Below are positions 16,652-24,709 of a stretch of 64,000 bases of DNA, one piece after another. The stretch is taken from NCBI RefSeq assembly GCF_001278805.1, contig NZ_CP012602.1, forward strand, positions 3,006,001 through 3,070,000. The letters are read 5' to 3'. Each line of letters begins with the position of its first letter. Position 1 is the stretch's first letter. The position numbers and the translations under genes are program-made. The notes beneath the pieces are model-generated. The model was not told the origin of the DNA. It ran no database searches and worked only from the letters and a program-made list of their open reading frames with translations. Source of the stretch: Bacillus sp. FJAT-18017. Lineage in GTDB: Bacteria > Bacillota > Bacilli > Bacillales > Cytobacillaceae.

Positions 16652-17020
16652 ATGAAATCAATATTAGTTGCTGATCGTTCTCTCTTTATCCGAAGCGTAC
16701 TTAAACAAAAGCTTCACAGAACCAAGTACAAAATCACTGGAGAGGCAGAAGATGGGAAGCAGGCTATCCAAAAATTTTTGGCCACAAAGCCTGATATCGT
16801 CATGCTCGAATTTCTTATGCCCCAAATGAACGGATTTGAAGCATTAAGGGAAATTGTTAGAATCAATCCGAACGCATCGGTCTTCATGATGTCTACATTC
16901 AAGGATGACTGCCTGGTAACCCAATCAATGGAGCAAGGGGCAAAGGGATTTATCCAAAAACCCGATTTCAATGGGCTGTTGGACACACTGGAACAGCTTG
17001 AGATGTCAGGTCAATGTTAA
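16652..17020 (+). CDS. Stand-alone receiver-domain (CheY-like) protein with Asp-to-Glu phosphosite
   Basis: The 122-residue protein is a single receiver domain with no output domain. Aligned by eye with CheY, the phosphorylated Asp is Glu53 (IVMLEFLMPQMNG). One of the two acidic metal residues is Arg (VADRS for VDDA). The Ser/Thr (MST) and Lys (FIQKP) are kept. Normal phosphorylation is therefore unlikely, and Glu may mimic the active form. ATG 16652 with GAAGGGG 9 nt upstream is preferred over TTG 16619. It lies directly behind a c-di-GMP riboswitch, so its amount is probably set by c-di-GMP; motility or biofilm is a guess. Confidence 0.85.
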   Translation: MKSILVADRSLFIRSVLKQKLHRTKYKITGEAEDGKQAIQKFLATKPDIVMLEFLMPQMNGFEALREIVRINPNASVFMMSTFKDDCLVTQSMEQGAKGFIQKPDFNGLLDTLEQLEMSGQC

Positions 17021-17057
17021 TTAAAAAACTTGCGACGAATCTGATCCCTTTCATACA

Positions 17058-17093
17058 TAAAACGGCGGGTCCCGATGGCCCGCCGTTTTTCCT
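17058..17093. terminator. Strong terminator between converging genes
   Basis: ACGGCGGG and CCCGCCGT stem with flanking A and T runs. Confidence 0.8.
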
Positions 17094-17688
17094 ATGAATT
17101 CTGGTTTTCCGCAATATTGCTTCCCGGCGGCCTCTTCCCCCACTGGAGTTCCCTTATCGATAATCCGAAAGTCATTTGAAGGTGGGGATAATCCTTAAAG
17201 TTTGGCCAATCGCCGCCCCACTCAAAACCCAGCTCCTTGGCGATTGCAACAACCTCGTTCCAATCACTTCGGCCATTGCCATTCATATCATATTCCATGT
17301 CCCATATCAGCTGTTCATCCTTTGTAAGAAGCGCAAAGTCAACAGCCAGTCCAAAATTGTGATAGGACTCGCCGGCACGGGCGTGTGTGACAATGTTTCC
17401 TTTTTCAGTTCGTCCTTGCGCGTATAGCTCTTCCTGCTCTTCATTGCTGCGAAAGCCTTCATATATTTGAATAGTAATGCCTTTTTCGGCTGCCCGGCTA
17501 ACGAGCGTGTCCGCTTTCTGTTTTACCTCAGGGTGGAGTGCTGATGGCATTGGTGCATTTTTTCCAGGATAATAAAGCCCTGGGTATCCTATTGACCTCC
17601 AGACGAGGAAAAGAACTCCAGCTACAAGTAAAAGGAAGAGGAGATTTTTTGTTCTTCTTTTTTTTCGTTTTCTTCTAGAATTTTTCAT
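17092..17688 (-). CDS. M15-family peptidoglycan peptidase (CwlK/VanY-like)
   Basis: The 198-residue protein has a very basic N-terminus, one membrane anchor (about 14-31), and an extracellular M15 zinc peptidase domain. Zinc ligands are seen in SYHNFGLAVDFAL (His, Asp) and DYPHLQMT (His); GFRSNEEQEELYAQG is the substrate-side motif. Relatives such as B. subtilis CwlK cut L-Ala-D-Glu bonds, others remove D-Ala. The start ATG has AGAGAG upstream. The first 13 residues, rich in Arg and Lys, are unusual. Confidence 0.87.
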   Translation of the reverse strand: MKNSRRKRKKRRTKNLLFLLLVAGVLFLVWRSIGYPGLYYPGKNAPMPSALHPEVKQKADTLVSRAAEKGITIQIYEGFRSNEEQEELYAQGRTEKGNIVTHARAGESYHNFGLAVDFALLTKDEQLIWDMEYDMNGNGRSDWNEVVAIAKELGFEWGGDWPNFKDYPHLQMTFGLSIRELQWGKRPPGSNIAENQNS

Positions 17689-17755
17689 TTACTCTCTCCA
17701 AAAGGCAATCTATGTTGTCATGATACCATTTTACCCTTTTAACCGAGAGATTCCA

Positions 17756-18484
17756 TCACTTATGCTTGTCGAATTGATATTCTTCGAGGATTCTTTGCTC
17801 GAGCAACTTATATCCTTTTTCATTTAGGTGAAGTTCATCGCTAAAATACGCTTCTTTTTCTTGTCCTTTAAAAAGATCATTTGTCGGAACGTACGCAACC
17901 TCGTCCTTTGTGTTGACAAGTTTTATCGTGGCTTTGTTCCATTCATCGATGATTTGCTCAATTTGATCCCCGCCTTCGGGATAAGGATTGTAAAGTCCGA
18001 GTACGAGCATCGGAGCATCTTTATTTGCTTTCTTAAGGATGTCAATGATCATTTCTAAATTCCGCATGTAGGTTTTGTGGCCTTCCTGAATCTTGTCAGG
18101 ATGCAGTTGATTTAGATTTCCTCCATTGCTGTTAATAAGATCATTTGTTCCGATAAACAGAATAAAGTAGTCGGCGTTTTTAAGGTTCGCGGCAGTTTTT
18201 GGATTGGCAATCTCGGTTAAGACCCCGCCCGATTCTCGCCCTTTTACACCATAGTTCTCGATTTTGAAAGTTTCACCTGGGTAGCGATTATTCAATTCTT
18301 TTTCGAGCTTTTCTACATACCCTTGTTCGTCCCTGTCTCCCTGCCCATAGGTTAGCGAATCGCCAAAGGCCATTATGACAGTCTCCCCTTTACCTGCATC
18401 GCCGTTATCCGCAAAAGAGATATAGGCAGCCAGCCCTGCGGCTGCCAATACTGCTATTATGATGATTCCTTTTGTCCATTTCAT
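17756..18484 (-). CDS. SGNH/GDSL-family hydrolase, membrane anchored
   Basis: The protein of about 242 residues has an N-terminal membrane or signal helix (TKGIIIIAVLAAAGLAAYI) and an SGNH esterase domain. Block I is FGDSLTYG (Ser nucleophile), block III IGTNDLI, and block V DELHLN (Asp, His). Substrate is unknown; such enzymes act on acyl or acetyl esters outside the cell. ATG 18484 with AGGGGGA 6 nt upstream is chosen over an ATG 48 nt earlier. A paralogue lies at 37.4-38.2 kb in an ABC transporter operon. Confidence 0.88.
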   Translation of the reverse strand: MKWTKGIIIIAVLAAAGLAAYISFADNGDAGKGETVIMAFGDSLTYGQGDRDEQGYVEKLEKELNNRYPGETFKIENYGVKGRESGGVLTEIANPKTAANLKNADYFILFIGTNDLINSNGGNLNQLHPDKIQEGHKTYMRNLEMIIDILKKANKDAPMLVLGLYNPYPEGGDQIEQIIDEWNKATIKLVNTKDEVAYVPTNDLFKGQEKEAYFSDELHLNEKGYKLLEQRILEEYQFDKHK

Positions 18485-18674
18485 AGATGTTCCCCCTAGT
18501 GCTTCACTTTGATTACACTGTTTTATACCCAAATCGGCTAATCACAATCAATTAAACTATAGATGAATTATTATTTGAATTAACAGACATTTCTGTTTAC
18601 TAAATAGTTGTCTATGTTGTATGCTTAAGTGAAGGTAAACATCTTTTACAAATAAATACGACCTCATTGACTCG

Positions 18675-18706
18675 GCTGCCAGGATAGTAGATTGGCGGCC
18701 TTTTTG
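18675..18706 (+). terminator. Terminator in the leader of the next gene
   Basis: GGCTGCCA and TGGCGGCC stem followed by TTTTTG, only about 30 nt upstream of a start codon. It may be an attenuator, or it may end an unseen short transcript. Confidence 0.5.
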
Positions 18707-18736
18707 TACCCCATCAAGCAGAAGAAGGTGATAAGA

Positions 18737-19174
18737 ATGTTTTACCATCTTGCAGCCGCACTGCTATTTTGGACGATAGGATTGCTAGTACCACCCCCAA
18801 GTGAAATTCTGGCGATTACCATGATTCTGATGGGCTTTGTTGCCTTTCTTTTCTTTTTACAAGAATGTTTGGGAGAAACAAGATCTAAACTGTTAAAGGA
18901 GGCAATTGATTCCGAATCGAAAACAAAAGCCGAGCTTTCTTCCTTTTCCGGGAGGTATGTTGGAATCCGTTCTAAAGACTCCCCTTTTCCTGATTCATTT
19001 TCCTATATTGTCTTTTTTAATGGTGAAGTAAATGTCCCTTTATTTTGCAGGAACCAGGATGTCGTAAAAAAACTTGAACAGCTAGATGAAGGCACTGATG
19101 TTATTGTTTATTACAGTGACTATATCCTCTTGGACGTAGCAGAATATGAAAATGCACGAAACACTTATATTTAG
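18737..19174 (+). CDS. Hypothetical membrane protein, 145 residues
   Basis: ATG 18737 with GAAGGTGAT upstream is chosen; a start 45 nt earlier falls in the terminator hairpin. The product has two N-terminal membrane helices (about 3-20 and 25-45). A cytoplasmic domain of about 95 residues has the beta-rich, OB- or SH3-like pattern RYVGIRSKDSPFPDSFSYIVFF ... DVIVYYSDYILLDV. The family is not recognised. Confidence 0.6.
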   Translation: MFYHLAAALLFWTIGLLVPPPSEILAITMILMGFVAFLFFLQECLGETRSKLLKEAIDSESKTKAELSSFSGRYVGIRSKDSPFPDSFSYIVFFNGEVNVPLFCRNQDVVKKLEQLDEGTDVIVYYSDYILLDVAEYENARNTYI

Positions 19175-19371
19175 CATGAACTTCCTCTTTCTATCACAAT
19201 GAGAGCAAGAATCCACATTTCTTATTATTTCAAACATATTAAGTTCTCCTTAATATCGTGTTAATAACGGCTTATGATTGGTTATGTCTGCTACACTTAG
19301 TAAAACAACCTATTTCAACCATCTCTAATGCCAGGGGAAAAAGGATATCCAATCTAAAGGGGCTGGTAAAG

Positions 19372-19623
19372 ATGGATTACACTGTTCTGCATCATTTAGC
19401 TGAGGAACTAAAAGAAAATCCATATGTTCAATCCAATGTGACTCATATTTTTTCATCAGGTGAAAAAGAAGTATTAACGTTGCAATATTCGAAGGAAACG
19501 GAACAATTTCAAGTTCGGCTGCTCGACTTAGGTCAAATCTCTCACTTCGATAACTCTGATCAGGTGGCCGCTGCGATCATAAAGGCTCTGGAGTCTACTA
19601 AAGGTCAGCCGTCTCCCTGTTAA
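19372..19623 (+). CDS. Small hypothetical protein, 83 residues
   Basis: ATG 19372 with AAAGGGG 9 nt upstream is preferred over TTG or ATG codons 60-110 nt earlier. The order is helix (HHLAEELKENPYV), strands (EVLTLQYSKETEQFQVRLLD), helix (SDQVAAAIIKALE). This loosely recalls the small YkuJ/DUF1797 fold, but the similarity is weak and I do not assign it. Confidence 0.6.
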   Translation: MDYTVLHHLAEELKENPYVQSNVTHIFSSGEKEVLTLQYSKETEQFQVRLLDLGQISHFDNSDQVAAAIIKALESTKGQPSPC

Positions 19624-19636
19624 TAAAATTAATACT

Positions 19637-19674
19637 TAAAAAACCGGGTATTTTTTAAATATTCCGGTTTTTTT
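19637..19674 (+). terminator. Terminator
   Basis: AAAACCGGGTATT and AATATTCCGGTTTT stem with seven T. Confidence 0.75.
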
Positions 19675-19759
19675 CTTTGGAAATCGGGAATAAGATAAGA
19701 TGTTTAAGGATGTTAGCCATGTGAGAAATACTGGCCTGCCAATGGGCCTGAGGGGAGGA

Positions 19760-19970
19760 ATGACTCATTAAACGGTTCTATTCTATCAGAAGCAGCAATA
19801 GCCACAGCGTCCAACGGTATTCCACTGGCATTGGCTACTCATCATTCGATCATTCGCGTTATTCAAACAAGGTTGTCTGTGAGCCTGCAAGTGGCGGTTA
19901 CGAACGGGATAGCTACTCATATAAGCAGGGAGCGGGAATTATTTACAAGCAACCGTTAGAACAGTTATAA
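19760..19970 (+). pseudogene. Small Ser/Tyr-rich gene broken by one base, or using an ATT start
   Basis: GGGGAGG sits before ATG 19760, which is followed after three codons by TAA (ATG ACT CAT TAA). Removing one T would join it to an open frame of about 67 codons (KRFYSIRSSNSHSVQRYS... ending IIYKQPLEQL at TAA 19970). Alternatively ATT 19767 is an unusual start at normal distance from the same ribosome site. The product is basic and rich in Ser, Tyr and Gly, like some spore-surface proteins, but no family is recognised. Confidence 0.45.
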
Positions 19971-19976
19971 AATCAA

Positions 19977-20010
19977 AAGCGGGCGCCCAAATTGGCGCCC
20001 ATTTAATTAT
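19977..20010. terminator. Bidirectional terminator
   Basis: GGGCGCCC, AATT loop, GGCGCCC stem with A/T flanks, between converging genes. Confidence 0.7.
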
Positions 20011-20567
20011 TTCATCCTGTCCGCTAGTCTCTCGTTATGGCTTTTATAGAAAGCCAACAATTTATTTAAAAGAAGTCCCGCCTCTTTTGTATCACCTTTT
20101 TCAACAGCTGCATGGAGGCGAGGGTAGACTGCATGGCCTTTCATAGTAGTGGCGCCATTGGGCTGCATTTTCTCGTGTGCTCTTTTCAGGAATTCTTCCC
20201 TTGTAAGTTTTCCTTCTTCAAATTGCTGCCTGAGTGCTTTAATTTCTTCGATTTTAGCTTGTCTCTCTTTCTCAAAAGCTTCACGTTTTGGTGCCATCTC
20301 GGGACTCATCCATTTATCATGAAGCTGCTTTCTTTCGGCAAGAACTGTTTTCCATTCCTCAGCCTTCTCAGGTGTGTATTTTTCCGCCCAGGACTGCAAT
20401 TCGACTTCTTTCACCTCAAATGGCATTCTATGCTTCCCTTGCGATTCCATTTTGCCTTCATGAGCTTCAGTTCCCTGTTCCTGAGGCGGGCTTTGAATCA
20501 TGGTGTTCGCTGCTGCTGCTGCTGGCAGAAGCAGCATCAAGGCAATAGTTCCAGCTGCTAAACGCAT
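20007..20567 (-). CDS. Secreted helical protein of unknown function
   Basis: The 186-residue protein has a classical signal peptide (AAGTIALMLLLPAAAAA). The mature domain is charged and almost wholly alpha-helical (WAEKYTPEKAEEWKTVLAERKQLHDKW; KIEEIKALRQQFEEGKLTREEFLKRAHEKM), with many His and Met. The layout recalls Spy/CpxP-type LTxxQ helical proteins, but I see no diagnostic motif. AGGAGATG lies 5 nt before ATG. Confidence 0.6.
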   Translation of the reverse strand: MRLAAGTIALMLLLPAAAAANTMIQSPPQEQGTEAHEGKMESQGKHRMPFEVKEVELQSWAEKYTPEKAEEWKTVLAERKQLHDKWMSPEMAPKREAFEKERQAKIEEIKALRQQFEEGKLTREEFLKRAHEKMQPNGATTMKGHAVYPRLHAAVEKGDTKEAGLLLNKLLAFYKSHNERLADRMK

Positions 20568-20707
20568 TCAATCATCTCCTATGTCAAAATCACTTCCACT
20601 CGGTTACTATTTCCATTTCAGAAAAAAATTATGAAAAATCCACATCTTTTTTTAAAAAAGTATTGTGTAATTTTATGAATTGTATTAATCTAGAAATATC
20701 ATAAAAC

Positions 20708-20725
20708 ATGTGAATTGTTTCACAA
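20708..20725. promoter_or_regulatory. Rex operator 1
   Basis: ATGTGAATTGTTTCACAA matches the Rex consensus TTGTGAA-N4-TTCACAA at all but the first base. Confidence 0.75.
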
Positions 20726-20765
20726 TGCTAACACATCAACGATATTGCTATTTTTTTAGTTTTAT

Positions 20766-20783
20766 TTGTGAATAATTTCACAA
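20766..20783. promoter_or_regulatory. Rex operator 2 (perfect)
   Basis: TTGTGAATAATTTCACAA is a perfect palindromic Rex box, 58 bp from operator 1 and 34 bp upstream of the ndh start. Rex senses the NADH/NAD ratio and represses respiratory genes until NADH rises. Confidence 0.88.
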
Positions 20784-20816
20784 CTACACTTTCCTTTGGA
20801 CAGGAGCGGACTTCGG

Positions 20817-22046
20817 ATGCAAAAACCACATATCGTTATTTTAGGTGGCGGCTATGGCGGCCTTATCACAGATAAAAAAATTGAGAAACTTCTCCGCACA
20901 GGTGAAGCGAATGTTACGCTGATCAACAAGCATGAGTACCATTATATTACGACACAGCTGCATAAAGCCGGTGTTGGTACCGCGCGTGACCGCAAACTCG
21001 CACTATCCATTCCTGAGCTAATCAATCCTGAAAAAACCCGTTTCATGACCGGTACCGTATCTTCTGTTGACCCTTCAGGCCAGAAGGTATGCCTTGAAAC
21101 TGGTGAAGTTATTTCCTACGATTACCTGGTTGTTGCTCTTGGTTTTGAAGTTGCAACATTCGGTATCCCTGGAATCAAGGAGCATGCTTTTGAAATTCGT
21201 AGCTTCCGCAGCTCTAAAGCGATTTATTACCAAATTATTAAGCAAATGAAGCTTTATAAAGAAGACCAGGATCCATCCAGGTTGACATTTGTTGTTGCGG
21301 GCGGAGGTTTCACCGGCATTGAATTGATGGGTGAACTTGGTGAAGGTTTGCCAAAGCTTTGCAAGGAGCATGGTGTTCCTTTTGAAAAGGTTAAGATTAT
21401 CGGCATTGAAGCGGCTGATTCACTCATCCCTTTCTTTGGCAAGGAACTTGTAGAATTTACTAACAAGGTTATGGAAAAACACGATATTGAAATCCTGACT
21501 TCCACAAAGATTACTGCCCTGACGGAAGAGATAGTAATTCTTGAAGACGGCAGGGAAATTCCTACCCGGACGCTTGTTTGGTCTTGCGGAGTTAAAGCCA
21601 ACTCCATCATAGAGAAGTTCAGCCTCCCGCTTGAACGAGGCAAATTGCCTGTCGACAAGGACCTTCGTGTAAAAGGTTATAAAAATATCTTCTGTGTTGG
21701 CGACTGCGCCTTATTCATGAAGGATGAAAAAACTGCTCTTCCGCCGACTGCACAGGTCGCAATGCAGCAGGCTGATGTCTGCGGAGAAAATATTGTGGCG
21801 GCTATCCGTGGTGGAGAATTGAAAACTTTTGAGTATCACCACAAAGGATCTGTCGCATCAATTGGCGATTTTGCAGCTGTCGGTAAAGTTGGCCCATTAA
21901 AAATTTCCGGCTGGTTTGCAGCCATCATGAAGCGTGTAATCGAAAACCGCTACTTGTTTGTACTTGGCGGTCCTGCGCTTGTCATTAAACAAATCTTTTT
22001 CCTAAACCAGGAGCCAATTAAAAATACTGTAAAACAACATTATTAA
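20817..22046 (+). CDS. ndh: Type II NADH dehydrogenase (NDH-2)
   Basis: The 409-residue flavoprotein passes electrons from NADH to menaquinone at the membrane without pumping protons. It has an N-terminal FAD motif (IVILGGGYGG), a second dinucleotide motif (FVVAGGGFTGIELMGEL), and the FAD-contacting FCVGDCALF near residue 290. The amphipathic C-terminus, about residues 375-409, fits membrane docking. ATG 20817 with AGGAG upstream is chosen over TTG 20796. The two Rex boxes upstream match the known Rex control of ndh in B. subtilis. Confidence 0.92.
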   Translation: MQKPHIVILGGGYGGLITDKKIEKLLRTGEANVTLINKHEYHYITTQLHKAGVGTARDRKLALSIPELINPEKTRFMTGTVSSVDPSGQKVCLETGEVISYDYLVVALGFEVATFGIPGIKEHAFEIRSFRSSKAIYYQIIKQMKLYKEDQDPSRLTFVVAGGGFTGIELMGELGEGLPKLCKEHGVPFEKVKIIGIEAADSLIPFFGKELVEFTNKVMEKHDIEILTSTKITALTEEIVILEDGREIPTRTLVWSCGVKANSIIEKFSLPLERGKLPVDKDLRVKGYKNIFCVGDCALFMKDEKTALPPTAQVAMQQADVCGENIVAAIRGGELKTFEYHHKGSVASIGDFAAVGKVGPLKISGWFAAIMKRVIENRYLFVLGGPALVIKQIFFLNQEPIKNTVKQHY

Positions 22047-22106
22047 CAACAGGAGACGGGAATCCCCCAATTCCTCCCTCCTTGTTATATATCTTATTAA
22101 ATTGGG

Positions 22107-22190
22107 CAGCATGGCATTTCCCCCGAAACCTTCCCTTATGCCATGCTGTATCAACTTCCCTTACCCTTCCTGGCCATGGAAGGGTTTTTC
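22107..22190 (+). terminator. Inverted repeat and terminator after ndh
   Basis: CAGCATGGCAT (22107) pairs with ATGCCATGCTG (22138). It is followed by ACCCTTCC/GGAAGGGT with TTTTTC (22163-22189). The rest of 22047-22373 holds no gene. Confidence 0.7.
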
Positions 22191-22373
22191 GTTTGGATTG
22201 TTCGAACCCCTTGCAATTTTTTGATTGTTCTTTATCATTGAGCAGATTAGCATACGTTCTTGATGGAGAAGCCATGAAAAATTAACTGTTTTTGCCTGCT
22301 TATCTTGTAATGCTTCATAAAGCGTATTACAATCCAATTCGTGTGATTTTAAACATGAATGGAGACGACTTAT

Positions 22374-23603
22374 TTGAACGTTAGTAACAATGAAAAACTA
22401 AGTATATATCACGGACTTGCATCTACTGTATCAACCACAGCAGTCAATGGATACATTCCGTTATTTGCTATAAGTGTGCTTGGTGCGACCAACGAACAAA
22501 TGGGGCTGATTACTTCCCTGCCATCCATTGTTGCGATGCTAGCGCTTATCCCTGGAGCTCTTTGGCTGAACAAAGCCAAAAGCAAAAAGAATTTTGCGGT
22601 TATTTCAACACTTGCAACCCGATTAATGTTTATGCTGATTCTATTCATCCCGTTTGTTGATCAACCCTATTCCGCATCGCTGCTTGTGTTTTTAATAGCC
22701 GCGTTAAATTTTCCCGGCGCACTGTCAGGCTTATCCTGGCAAACACTAATTGGTGATTTGATTCCTGAGAAACGGCGCGGCGATTTCTTTAGCACCCGCA
22801 ACCGCTGGGTTACGATTGCCGCGATGGCAGTCACGTTCGGAACCGGCTTTTTCCTTCAGCAATTTGCCAAGGATGACGCATTTCCCTATCAGATTCTATT
22901 CGTCATCGGATTTGTGTTCGCTCTTGTTGAAGTCTATTATTTATACAAGCATCAGGATTCACCTGCAGTCGTGACTAAGACAGAGAATCCGCTGCAAAAA
23001 CGGAAATTTTCAATGGATGTATTTCGCCATAAACCCTTCCTGTCATTTTTAGTTTGTGCGGTGCTCTTCAATATTGGCGCGCAAATGGCCTGGTCCCTCT
23101 TCAGCATTTACCATATTAGGGATGTAGGTGCCACAGCCCTATGGTTCAGTTTCTTTTCGGTAACAAATCAGCTTGCCCAAATTATTAGTGTAAAGTGGTG
23201 GGCAAAGGCTGCCGACAAGCATGGAAACATAATGATTTTATTTATCGCTGCTGCAGGTATGGCAACCGCGCCAATCTTAACCATGCTTTCGACGAACTTG
23301 TATTATCTTACTGCGCTTAATTTCTGGATTGGCCTCTTTGTTTCCGGAACAAATTTACTGCTTTTCAATCAGCTGCTTAAGGCAACACCGGAAGTAAACC
23401 GGGCTGGCTATCTGGCAAATTATCAATTCATCCTGTCTATTATCGGGTTTATCGCTCCACAGTTCGGTGTGTATTTGCTGGGCCAGGTTGGCATGTTTTC
23501 TGCAATGGCGATTTGCTCAGTTATCCGCCTGATTGCAGGCTGTTCTTTCCTGCTTGTAGCCCTTAAATTCGAGCGGAAGCAGAAGCCAGTTGAGATTATG
23601 TAA
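22374..23603 (+). CDS. Major facilitator superfamily transporter
   Basis: The protein of about 409 residues has twelve predicted membrane helices and the MFS loop signature in weak form (PEKRRGDFFSTRNRW between helices 4 and 5). Substrate is unknown; the layout resembles drug or sugar exporters. TTG 22374 with GGAGA 9 nt upstream is a better start than ATG 22359, which has no ribosome site. It is a single gene with its own terminator. Confidence 0.85.
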   Translation: MNVSNNEKLSIYHGLASTVSTTAVNGYIPLFAISVLGATNEQMGLITSLPSIVAMLALIPGALWLNKAKSKKNFAVISTLATRLMFMLILFIPFVDQPYSASLLVFLIAALNFPGALSGLSWQTLIGDLIPEKRRGDFFSTRNRWVTIAAMAVTFGTGFFLQQFAKDDAFPYQILFVIGFVFALVEVYYLYKHQDSPAVVTKTENPLQKRKFSMDVFRHKPFLSFLVCAVLFNIGAQMAWSLFSIYHIRDVGATALWFSFFSVTNQLAQIISVKWWAKAADKHGNIMILFIAAAGMATAPILTMLSTNLYYLTALNFWIGLFVSGTNLLLFNQLLKATPEVNRAGYLANYQFILSIIGFIAPQFGVYLLGQVGMFSAMAICSVIRLIAGCSFLLVALKFERKQKPVEIM

Positions 23604-23608
23604 ATAGC

Positions 23609-23653
23609 AAAAAAAGCCAGTTAGAGGAACATATCCTTTACTGGCTTTTTTTA
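23609..23653. terminator. Terminator between converging genes
   Basis: AAAAAAGCCAGT and ACTGGCTTTTTT stem with a long loop. Confidence 0.75.
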
Positions 23654-23690
23654 GTAGTATATGTCTTTTGCAAAAGTAATAGTGTTTCTG

Positions 23691-24074
23691 TCACTTCATC
23701 CATTCTAAAAACTCGAGCCGGTTACCGAACGGGTCGCTTACGAAAAACCGCTTGGCCCCGGGAAGATTGTCATCTTCTATCACTTCGATGCCCTGCCTTT
23801 TCAAGTGCTCCTTCAATTCTTCCAACTTACCGACTTCAAATGCAGGATGGGCTTTCTTTGCCGGGACAAAAGGTTCTTCTACTCCGATATGCAGCTGAAT
23901 ACTGCCTGTTTGAAACCAGGCGCCGCCTTTCTTTTTTAGCACAGGCGGTTTATCTACTTCTGAAAACCCGAGAATCTCACTATAAAACTTGCGCGCTTCC
24001 TTCTCGCTGCCTTTAGGTGCTGTCAGCTGTATATGGTCAATTTTCTTCAATTCATATGCCACTCTCATCCCCAT
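23691..24074 (-). CDS. VOC-family (glyoxalase/dioxygenase-like) protein
   Basis: The 127-residue protein has the paired beta-alpha-beta units of the vicinal oxygen chelate fold. Probable metal ligands are His (KIDHIQLTAP), His (IQLHIGVE) or His of KKAHPAFEV, and Glu (NRLEFLEW). Substrate is unknown. Two in-frame ATG codons (24074, 24068) follow GAAGGG. It lies downstream of the HD hydrolase on the same strand and may share its transcript. Confidence 0.85.
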   Translation of the reverse strand: MGMRVAYELKKIDHIQLTAPKGSEKEARKFYSEILGFSEVDKPPVLKKKGGAWFQTGSIQLHIGVEEPFVPAKKAHPAFEVGKLEELKEHLKRQGIEVIEDDNLPGAKRFFVSDPFGNRLEFLEWMK

Positions 24075-24137
24075 CCCTTCAAAACCAAGTATAGTTCGTG
24101 AAGACTCATAAGGAAATTACCATTTGTTTATTTAAGA

Positions 24138-24695
24138 CTATAAGGAAAGCTTATTGTTAAAGAACATATCAACTTCAGTTTTGAAAATGTGAAAAAGCTC
24201 AGGAACTTCATCCGGCTTAAGACCGACAAATACGTTCATGGCAATGCTTGTATAATACCATCGCTGCTTTTCCTTGCCCCTTTTAAAAAAGGCCCATACC
24301 TCATCACCAAATGTTTCATGGTCCCTAATGAGTGCTTTGAGGTTATCCAGCTTGTCTGCCACAATCACAGCCCTGACATTGAGCGGGGCTTCGGCAACGA
24401 AGTTTATGGTATGCTGCTTCCGCTCCTCCCAGCTTAACAGCTTGTTTTCTGTATTCGCCATAACCTGATCCGTTACATCCTGGCTAAATTCAGAAAGGAG
24501 GTCTTCCCTAGTAACATCTGTATCCTCAACCGTGTCATGCAGGTAGCCGGCCATCACAACTTCATCGGGAAAGCCCGACTCATCGAGAATATGTCCTACA
24601 GCAACAGGATGCATAATATAGGGATACCCAGTTCCTTTCCTTGTTTGGCCTTCATGGGCCTTACTTGCAAATAAAAGAGCTTTTTCCTTCGTCAT
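24138..24695 (-). CDS. HD-domain phosphohydrolase, RelA/SpoT-hydrolase (MESH1)-like
   Basis: The protein of about 185 residues consists of one HD domain. GQTRKGTGYPYIMHPVAVG and AGYLHDTVEDTDVT (His-Asp and Glu-Asp) are the pattern of the ppGpp hydrolase half of SpoT/Rel and of small stand-alone hydrolases; VADKLDNLKAL supplies the later Asp. The expected activity is removal of pyrophosphate from an alarmone or related nucleotide, with Mn2+. ATG 24695 is preferred over TTG 24704. It starts 15 bp after the anti-sigma gene and is probably in that operon. Confidence 0.82.
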   Translation of the reverse strand: MTKEKALLFASKAHEGQTRKGTGYPYIMHPVAVGHILDESGFPDEVVMAGYLHDTVEDTDVTREDLLSEFSQDVTDQVMANTENKLLSWEERKQHTINFVAEAPLNVRAVIVADKLDNLKALIRDHETFGDEVWAFFKRGKEKQRWYYTSIAMNVFVGLKPDEVPELFHIFKTEVDMFFNNKLSL

Positions 24696-24709
24696 CGATA
24701 TCAACCTTT

